Of a stretch of 64,000 nucleotides of DNA, positions 60,801-64,000 are shown in pieces. The DNA comes from a virus: positions 1 through 64,000 of IMG/VR virus record IMGVR_UViG_3300042374_000295. The stretch is one strand, 5' to 3'. Made by a program: the position numbers and the translations under genes. Below the pieces are notes generated by a model. The model saw nothing but the letters and a program-made list of their open reading frames with translations. It was not told the DNA's origin and made no database searches. The stretch's first letter is position 1; every line of letters starts with the position of its first letter.

Positions 60801-61325
60801 AGATGTCTTAGCGCCAGGAATCCATCCTGGACCTTTCTTTGTGCCATCCTCGCGGTAGCCTTCCTTTACAGTTTTAACTGTTCCTGTGGCTCCTGTAGCG
60901 CCTGTGGCTACTGGTGGTGTTTCTGTTTGTGGTGGGCCTACTGGCTCCTCTTCAAATGTTTGAATGGTTTGAATGGTTCCTGTAGAGCCGGTTGTTCCTG
61001 TCTCTCCAGTTGGAATTATAGGCGCTTCTATTTCTTCCGGCCCAACAGGCTCAACAATCTCTTCAGAAACGATTGGGGCTTCAACCTGTGATGGTAACTG
61101 TGATTCTCCACTTGAGAATCCTGAATCTGTATCTTCTTTTTTTTTTACAGACGGGGCAATATAGCTTGCCATTTCCTCTTTTGACGCAAACTCTCCAGAG
61201 TCTTTGACAATGTCAAATATGTCGTCGTAGTTTGCAGGATCTGATGCGTAGGCTTTAAATTCTTCCTCGTCTTTAAAATAACCCTTAGGCATTTTTTCAT
61301 ATAGTTCTAACAGTCTGTCTGCCAT
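51897..61325 (-). CDS. Giant polyvalent internal virion protein (3142 residues)
   Basis: Visible parts, in order, are as follows. The N-terminus (1-60) is acidic. A low-complexity stretch (about 90-155) has TGSTGT and TGATGATGT triplets. The segment GPGWIPGAKTSKGKALDTEY to about 240 is a motif seen in phage ejection proteins. A hydrophobic, probably membrane-active region lies at about 675-865, with long charged helices to 1150. A zincin-like site VIWHEASH stands near 1640. A GNAT-like or related segment (GYYSRFGFRGVAK) lies near 2400. A C-terminal polyvalent domain (about 2560-3120) contains ADVLVHTRLNTRNDSNGN and EEIQSDWGQKG. It is the largest gene here and is probably ejected into the host. 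Confidence 0.78.
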   Translation of the reverse strand: MADRLLELYEKMPKGYFKDEEEFKAYASDPANYDDIFDIVKDSGEFASKEEMASYIAPSVKKKEDTDSGFSSGESQLPSQVEAPIVSEEIVEPVGPEEIEAPIIPTGETGTTGSTGTIQTIQTFEEEPVGPPQTETPPVATGATGATGTVKTVKEGYREDGTKKGPGWIPGAKTSKGKALDTEYPVAVMLDNKKVYIPLLVPTLTKAEMDWLGNGGNIDDGSSIANSIFNKAAKYAESRMVESKSPFASKEDVMAGPKKPESTEMGTWKGLGSIDMSTGKPMNDSDNLRLAPVYGKDASGKVVRLDTPRTQSNVTNRISRIKPIMAADVARANSAENTKKVDAWREVSSDVKAEGYTNTQDYFDEKLSWYAETELNEDQKQEYSYVKSLNDIKKRLAELEPYINGSKTSTNDGSMVSAQGGKTMADEYRDLLVKKMQVESEYQKYIKDMNVKIDAQIDELKMDGVADSDFRVLNLRAIKDRFLKDPAEVIKTVAKQSQPLIEKFSVPGNTAQERLVNLYLILGKRFDKVSKSMPTNLIEWINVNMPNIDPFAMMSMTGEADWGEYEYLRPRMGSNPKERKLVDEYFLIKKQMAVLAPVLLINRNPFASGMQVGFYDKYQQLLATQGNNIVTTRQDISSIIENATALANIEVSEMTRAANKQQKAAKSYEAPIASIEFASDTIASSIAAMQLIATSAAALEFVPGMSAAELETTITALKATRTGAWIGRGMGAIKSGISYEVAGKIAPKGSDLKEDLTFFAGVLGFAGEKLVGKVISKGNLVNTFSYLFGKNADKAMQVVVKMGEAIGAGLGETAQEYSEGFGSLVDLYLATGDGEKVMQDFEAQFGTLDKNLRIIIASMVMGTFMGAGTAIGRASTKKNKEIYDQLTPTQKATMDKITAQMAADRNAAIVAGKRERIKKMGKKAITPEVTPQQQADKEAAIEVLNNPNSTEEQKSEAIKVADEVIQQEKDARISRQAETGVTYEEEAQVLSEEDLTDLNQRKDSAESLIAQSENGQIDLMPEVKENLQAEIAGISEQLAAHDNVVQKNNDYKATVEEPSVQKSVQEVSSKQRNEADFANEKESYRVIVGDEAFNDIVNSGKVRVGLSQESRDNAEKTASEGGINLDRRGTTPSPSFAKGKAAMNYAKGNPNNYIIVTEDASLQPSTLGRHGKGSTMFPTDANGRHLRELNGDKVKVYKHIGDGKYELVYENGKVVEQSSAKGEAKTTTSKPVPSENATSKVQPTKADIQKKVQETEAKIKRKDLFEGVGSFSKKLGGSDVESVPTNHTEKKGVEYVEYSNPKTGEVDIIITGKSDNNSVGYYRIYENGKPTNKWSSKIETDNKQDFKEMVAGVQSLLPPGHEYTETTSISTDGLRIWEQQLNRGYELQYDKDGNVVTNRVAINKAAKVNELGVPVQKGFGKLLVTNKENQDKVKEALLPYLKKLGLNENNIHITNGIVEIDLPILKSNLKTASTTSLTTKTEPTPTSGDVQASEKVAKATDKVLSNVSEGQKAVLGRMKGAVNQVAKSLGLNLEGKSDTRAMSEAYEAALNVPSSERTKPQTDLIKAVDLARREGAADRAAQSLKSSGIKVKFVTSEEIAKATQKRGGEAGAEGVFMSDSGEILIDRKNFEAGYGSTVIWHEASHPVLNIIRNTDSKLYGAAVRGLKAAVKANPKSGLEKVINWADREYTKDGESTLNDEKLTEAIARIADGKIDLDTIPKSSKQAVIDFINKIAKALGLGQIINDTDMAKFKKLAGDIASVLNEGRDISEIVGKENVGKYVSSIGGAQKSAVRVMQGKENMAKYGLKGNKAKTREVGEALEERQRQKYGIISKNDRSPEAKKKISSWMMEEIEYFTEAMGENSGKGWYGEKYQKGLDAMAEIFPEMKKDQNARDLFTMLVAITSDGEKVLSNFKLAALAYSGYVESGKKSVSSTLPGMRQASFSANLSRINSLLKQYKGDIQAMKKDLLEVKSIRDINAERKAQGEKALTTSWPVDFNAPLAASVFGPKLGMFYSNLSGKEDYPTLDRWWSRTFNRYRGNVIPQIKRGFNTKGEPLGIDRIKALLKNPKMSDDNAMIAIINNRDSYAAKGFKRGTELEKAANTVYKTAFENLNDSPENKTDRQFMYDTVADAVERLNAKGYDLSIADAQAILWYFEKNLYKTLGVQAKIEGISYEDAARITVQKFKENNSLKYNIDENEDQDQIEEEDDNIEKTEESVQESKAGSREDLQRTEKGINFETDETRKTKQTTTPAGFKVDRPVAGVSSRLDTKSGGPRGFKRRDTQEVRYIGTDDVKVSAIYTPEESVKKGILKFNKDATIDKEILEISNDPEAFHKFISQAKVSNPNGASVYVYEDEQTREHQYDDMRLFITPDGEAGVALKPNGDMVSGFASVNKTGVKKPYRIAQLLVLAIKEGALKADAFNTALPGYYSRFGFRGVAKSTFNEDYAPAAYTDKYGNKHKAWEKEQFKDYQGGLPDVVYFVYDGGDRNTIENRLGTFEPYKAYEDIVPLVGDPDEGAVLQAKALGVKPQASKGDRGETAMVNGVEEKVKPLPGGIDIVDGFYSPLEKKIAEFKQPNASATKWKNEIGSKDEVQFSGILEWLNSKRPDEQIKKTEIQQFIKDNRVEIKEIEKTSESKFNNRPKFKRYSLPGDMENYKEIVVVLPNKTKDALVARTAEIDQRIEEVDNELMSARTYKKVGDTGTVNDFQLEITNQEDFDRLTAEKNKLQKERESNFKKIEIEKDEEFRYPGHYDEADVLVHTRLNTRNDSNGNKVLFVEEIQSDWGQKGKKKGFKTKEDLLAEKEYEEAEAKSDEAERKLNEAYRAYRVNDPGASLQDAAEKGPPEIKILNRAYREAYAQTKEKEALLVPFSSLRLKTAPYVQKTNSWAKLGLKIALKQAVEAGAKSIAWTTGEQQIERYDLRKDVDRISYKKNENGTYDVNASKEGVSLGYENNVKPEKLEDFFGKDIAQRIIDGEGGVSLAQGMQNDLTGEQLAFGGAGMIGFYGNQERLGIIGETAIALVEELTGKKGEIVEVTIDAAEKGMSTQSAIEITPALEASVKQGMPQFSKGGRDVQATFSQATDLFYQIRETEGAAKKKRLADERKALMDANPSVKYIDDNIKNIIDQLEKNNKATRKGNCP

Positions 61326-61335
61326 CTTTTTTTTA

Positions 61336-62751
61336 TTATTGGTTTAAATATGCGTCAAATTGAGCTCGTGTTCCACTTGGGTTTGCTTTCTTCCACTCTG
61401 GCCAAGATACCTTAGCCTTGTATGTTGAGTTTAGTGATGCCTTTTTTGCTTGTAGTTTTTTGTATGTATCTGTGTGCTTAGCCATACCCTCGCCGTTTAT
61501 AACCTTATAGGCAGGAACCCACACATCAACATTGTCGTTGTCTGCGTTATTAAATGATCCGTACACCATAGTCTCGAAATTACCTAGGCCTCTGTCTATT
61601 AATTCTGCTACAATTTGGTCGTAGGTTCCGGTTATTTCAAGATTAACTGTGTTACCGTTCTCGTCAACTATTGGATCGTGAGATTTATATGTGATAATTG
61701 CGTCTTCATTTCCAGGATCAAACGGTATAGGGGCAGGTATTCCGTTCTTGCTAACAAATACGTTTTGCATAATACCGCTCTTTATACTAGCCACCTGACC
61801 TGCCATTCTGCTATTATCTGCAACATAGATGGTGTCATTGCCGCCTACCTTAGCGTTAATGCTTCCTAGTTGAGCCGCGTCGTGACCTAGTGTTGAGACG
61901 TGCGTTTCTGTAAAATCATCATATGCGGCCGGAGATGACTCAGATAATACTACATTGTTCTTTGTGCGAGTTCTTGGAGCTGCTTTAGCTGCTCTTTGAG
62001 TTCTCTTTGCCTTAGCATATTCGTACTGCTGCTTTTTGAAGTCTTCAGCATCCTTCCACAGGCCTGCCGCAACACCGTCTTCGATATGCTTCTTGTATTT
62101 AGGGTTTGTGGTCTGTAGGTTTATGTAGTCCTTTATTTGAGCATCCGACTTGTATGTATTGCCAACGCTTGCACCAACTAAGTATTGGTCAAGTGGAGCG
62201 TCTTTTATTACAACATAGTCAGTTATATTTTGCTTCTTACGCTCTTCTAATGGAAGGTTCATGAACTCATTTAATCCTGCAACAGTTTTATCGTAGTCGT
62301 ATTTAGCAGGGTTAGCCTTTGCTGTGTTAGCCCAATCGTAATAATCTTTCTCCGTAGTAACCGAGTAGTCTATATCATTTTTAATTAAAGCTTCTTCTTC
62401 CCAAAACTTTTGAGTGTCTGGGTTGTTGTAGTCCTTAAGGTCAATTCCCTGAGATCTTAACTCCGCGTGTCTTTGCTTCAAAGCCGCTACCTTAGGTCTA
62501 AATATATTTTCTCTGTCTTTATGAAAACCTTTTTGGTCTAGCTTTATTATCTCGTTTTGTATCTTTTTGTCTTCTTGATCTTTAGCCTGTTGCTCTGCCT
62601 CCTGCTCCTTTATTATGCCTTCCCCTTCTTTTTTAAGACCAGCAGCAATTTCATCTAATGGAGTTTTACCTAACTTACTTTGAGGCGACTTAAAGACTGC
62701 CGCGCCTGTACCTGCCGTTCCTTTATTTACTATTCCTAATGCGTCTATCAT
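61336..62751 (-). CDS. Internal virion protein, helical
   Basis: The 471-residue protein starts MIDALGIVNKGTAGTGAAVF. Residues about 40-110 form a charged coiled coil (IIKEQEAEQQAKDQEDKKIQ). The rest is mixed, with a basic patch (YAKAKRTQRAAKAAPRTRTK) near 245. It lies between a pore-like protein and the giant ejection protein, in the order typical of internal-virion operons of podovirus-like phages (for example T7 gp14-gp16). The function is inferred from that context. Confidence 0.68.
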   Translation of the reverse strand: MIDALGIVNKGTAGTGAAVFKSPQSKLGKTPLDEIAAGLKKEGEGIIKEQEAEQQAKDQEDKKIQNEIIKLDQKGFHKDRENIFRPKVAALKQRHAELRSQGIDLKDYNNPDTQKFWEEEALIKNDIDYSVTTEKDYYDWANTAKANPAKYDYDKTVAGLNEFMNLPLEERKKQNITDYVVIKDAPLDQYLVGASVGNTYKSDAQIKDYINLQTTNPKYKKHIEDGVAAGLWKDAEDFKKQQYEYAKAKRTQRAAKAAPRTRTKNNVVLSESSPAAYDDFTETHVSTLGHDAAQLGSINAKVGGNDTIYVADNSRMAGQVASIKSGIMQNVFVSKNGIPAPIPFDPGNEDAIITYKSHDPIVDENGNTVNLEITGTYDQIVAELIDRGLGNFETMVYGSFNNADNDNVDVWVPAYKVINGEGMAKHTDTYKKLQAKKASLNSTYKAKVSWPEWKKANPSGTRAQFDAYLNQ

Positions 62752-62757
62752 ATTGTT

Positions 62758-63486
62758 TTACTGTTTAGGTAGTCCTGCCTTTGGGTCGCCAGTAGCCTTA
62801 GATCCGTATTGGAATCCATCCTTTTTGGCTTTTAGTTCGTTTAACTTTTTTTGTTGTTCTACGGCAGACAGTCCGCCTGCTACCAAGCCACCTACGCCAG
62901 ATAGTCCAGAATACAGATTCTCGTAAGACGCTTGTCTTAATGCAGATTCTGCGCCTTTGGCCGCTTGGTATGGTTGATTTTGGTTATATTCGAATTGCTT
63001 ATCTTGGTAATTACCAAGTCTTAATAACGCTTGATTCAACTGACCTTGTTGACCTAGCCAGTTTTGGCCAGCTTTCATTCCAATGTCCTGTAATCCTTGA
63101 TTTTGAGACGCATATAGCTTTGCCACGTTTGATGCAAGGTCAGCTGGATTAGCTGCCACGTTTCTCATTTCAGCAATGCCCTTAGCTGTATTTTGTCCAA
63201 GTCTTCCCTCCATCAGGTTTTGGCCTGGCAGCTCTCTCATACTTGCTAAGTACTTAGACTGATTAACGGCATCTAATACTCCTTGAGGGATATTGTATTT
63301 AGGTCTTTCAATTTTTGCAAATTGATTTAATTGATTTTTTTGTTTAGCTGCCTTTATTAAATCCAATGCAATAGGTATGCCTTGGGCCCCCAAAGTTGCC
63401 CATCCTGCTGGAGTCATTAAAGCTCCTGCTGTTGCTGCTGCTCCTGCTGCTGTCCCTCCAGCGGCTACTAATCCTGGTAATGCCAT
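62758..63486 (-). CDS. Internal virion protein, ejection-pore candidate
   Basis: The 242-residue protein starts with an Ala/Gly-rich hydrophobic stretch (LVAAGGTAAGAAATAGALMT, then GWATLGAQGIPIALDL) that could insert in a membrane. A Gln/Asn-rich helical body with LNQALLRLGNYQDKQF and a basic, Lys-rich C-terminus follow. This resembles small ejection-pore proteins such as T7 gp14 in size, position and composition, though not in clear sequence. A late-type promoter precedes it. Confidence 0.68.
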   Translation of the reverse strand: MALPGLVAAGGTAAGAAATAGALMTPAGWATLGAQGIPIALDLIKAAKQKNQLNQFAKIERPKYNIPQGVLDAVNQSKYLASMRELPGQNLMEGRLGQNTAKGIAEMRNVAANPADLASNVAKLYASQNQGLQDIGMKAGQNWLGQQGQLNQALLRLGNYQDKQFEYNQNQPYQAAKGAESALRQASYENLYSGLSGVGGLVAGGLSAVEQQKKLNELKAKKDGFQYGSKATGDPKAGLPKQ

Positions 63487-63506
63487 TACAATAATGTTTA
63501 TTTCTA

Positions 63507-63537
63507 CAAAACTAATGAAAATCTTATAGTTTTGTTA
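63507..63537 (-). promoter_or_regulatory. Late-type promoter of the ejection-protein operon
   Basis: On the minus strand TAACAAA (63531-63537, one base off TAACAAC) is followed after exactly 16 bp by TAGTTTTG (63507-63514). The ATG at 63486 is 21 bp beyond. Confidence 0.65.
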
Positions 63538-63540
63538 ATT

Positions 63541-64000
63541 TTATTTGCTCAACGGACTAGGAACAGATGTTATTAATACAGAATATAAAACTGTTTCATC
63601 GATGTCGCTGTTTTCTATTTCCTGAACCAGCACCTGGCCCCTAAGCTTTCTACCTCCCATTAAGGCTGCCTCCTGTGTAGGAAAGTTCGGAGTGTTTGCA
63701 TCCCTTAAATAGTCAGCATATGCTACACTTTCCTTCCATCTGAACTTAGCAGGCAGTAATCTTGATGCCATCCCGGTAGGGTAACCCGTGCTTGCAGGGA
63801 TTGTTATATCGCCAATGTCAGGGGATGACCATATCTTACTGCTATAAATTGCAACAGATGCAAAGTTTTTAATTGTTAAATAGTCCGTATTGGCCACAAA
63901 CTTAACCTTTGTTGAATACTGTATGCCGTAGAAATTATTTCTGGCAACTGTCTGATCATTGTGCTCCCATAGAGCGCCATCCTTAAAACTAACAAATGTT
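63541..64000 (-). CDS. Partial CDS, C-terminus of a large virion protein
   Basis: The frame is open from the right window edge to the stop at 63541 (152 codons plus stop). It reads TFVSFKDGALWEHNDQTVAR at the edge, so an internal GTG near 63897 is not the true start. The text FVSFKDG.LWEHN...NNFYGIQYSTKVKFVAN and the ending SVLITSVPSPLSK resemble the C-terminus of a large stabilisation or tail-type virion protein of crAss-like and related phages, as far as I recall. The function is inferred from this resemblance. Confidence 0.72.
   Translation of the reverse strand, partial: TFVSFKDGALWEHNDQTVARNNFYGIQYSTKVKFVANTDYLTIKNFASVAIYSSKIWSSPDIGDITIPASTGYPTGMASRLLPAKFRWKESVAYADYLRDANTPNFPTQEAALMGGRKLRGQVLVQEIENSDIDETVLYSVLITSVPSPLSK

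Overview
The window is one continuous piece of a double-stranded DNA bacteriophage genome whose host is most likely a member of the Bacteroidota. The host assignment rests on promoters of the Bacteroidota type (a TAnnTTTG -7 element with a -33 box 16-17 bp upstream), AT-rich translation starts with almost no Shine-Dalgarno sequences, a lipoprotein with an LTSC lipobox, and structural proteins of the kind seen in Bacteroidota phages. Several internal-virion proteins (including one of 3142 residues), fibres, and the absence of any tape measure, sheath or baseplate gene suggest a short-tailed (podovirus-like) particle. A relationship to crAss-like phages is possible but not shown.

Layout. A leftward block (19.7 kb down to 1) begins with a chain of very small overlapping genes. 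It continues with a tandem GroES-like protein, a VRR-NUC nuclease, large terminase, portal, a gap holding two probable small RNAs, a likely scaffold, the major capsid protein, a lysis cassette (holin, M15 endolysin, unimolecular spanin) and a tail-fibre-like protein, and runs off the left edge. A noncoding control region (19.7-20.55 kb) carries divergent promoters, five phased TTTGCTTT repeats, a G-quadruplex motif and other repeats. A rightward block (20.6-35.4 kb) holds a winged-helix protein, about 25 small unknown genes, a DUF932 protein, an SSB-like protein, an SMC/RecF-like ATPase, a probable replisome organiser and the DnaB helicase, and ends in a bidirectional terminator. A second leftward block (64-35.5 kb) encodes virion, ejection and fibre proteins, a ferritin, a glycosyltransferase, a second lysis cassette, a predicted outer-membrane protein and an HNH endonuclease. 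Both leftward blocks are read in the same direction and are cut by the two window edges, so they may be one late region of a circularly permuted genome, with a short missing piece joining the ends.

Regulation is the most unusual part. Two promoter families share the same -7 element but differ in the upstream box. TTTGCAT at 16-17 bp serves early and regulatory genes and both small RNAs. TAACAAC (or TAACAAA) at exactly 16 bp precedes six late genes (scaffold, holin, tail fibre, ejection protein and two small virion-type proteins). Several of these promoters place transcription starts on or next to the ATG, so leaderless mRNAs are likely. In the rightward operon, three gene junctions carry tRNA-like elements with a perfect T-arm box and an acceptor stem; two of them lack D and anticodon arms altogether. 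The TTTGCTTT repeats of the control region recur inverted inside the replisome-organiser gene, which makes both places replication-origin candidates.
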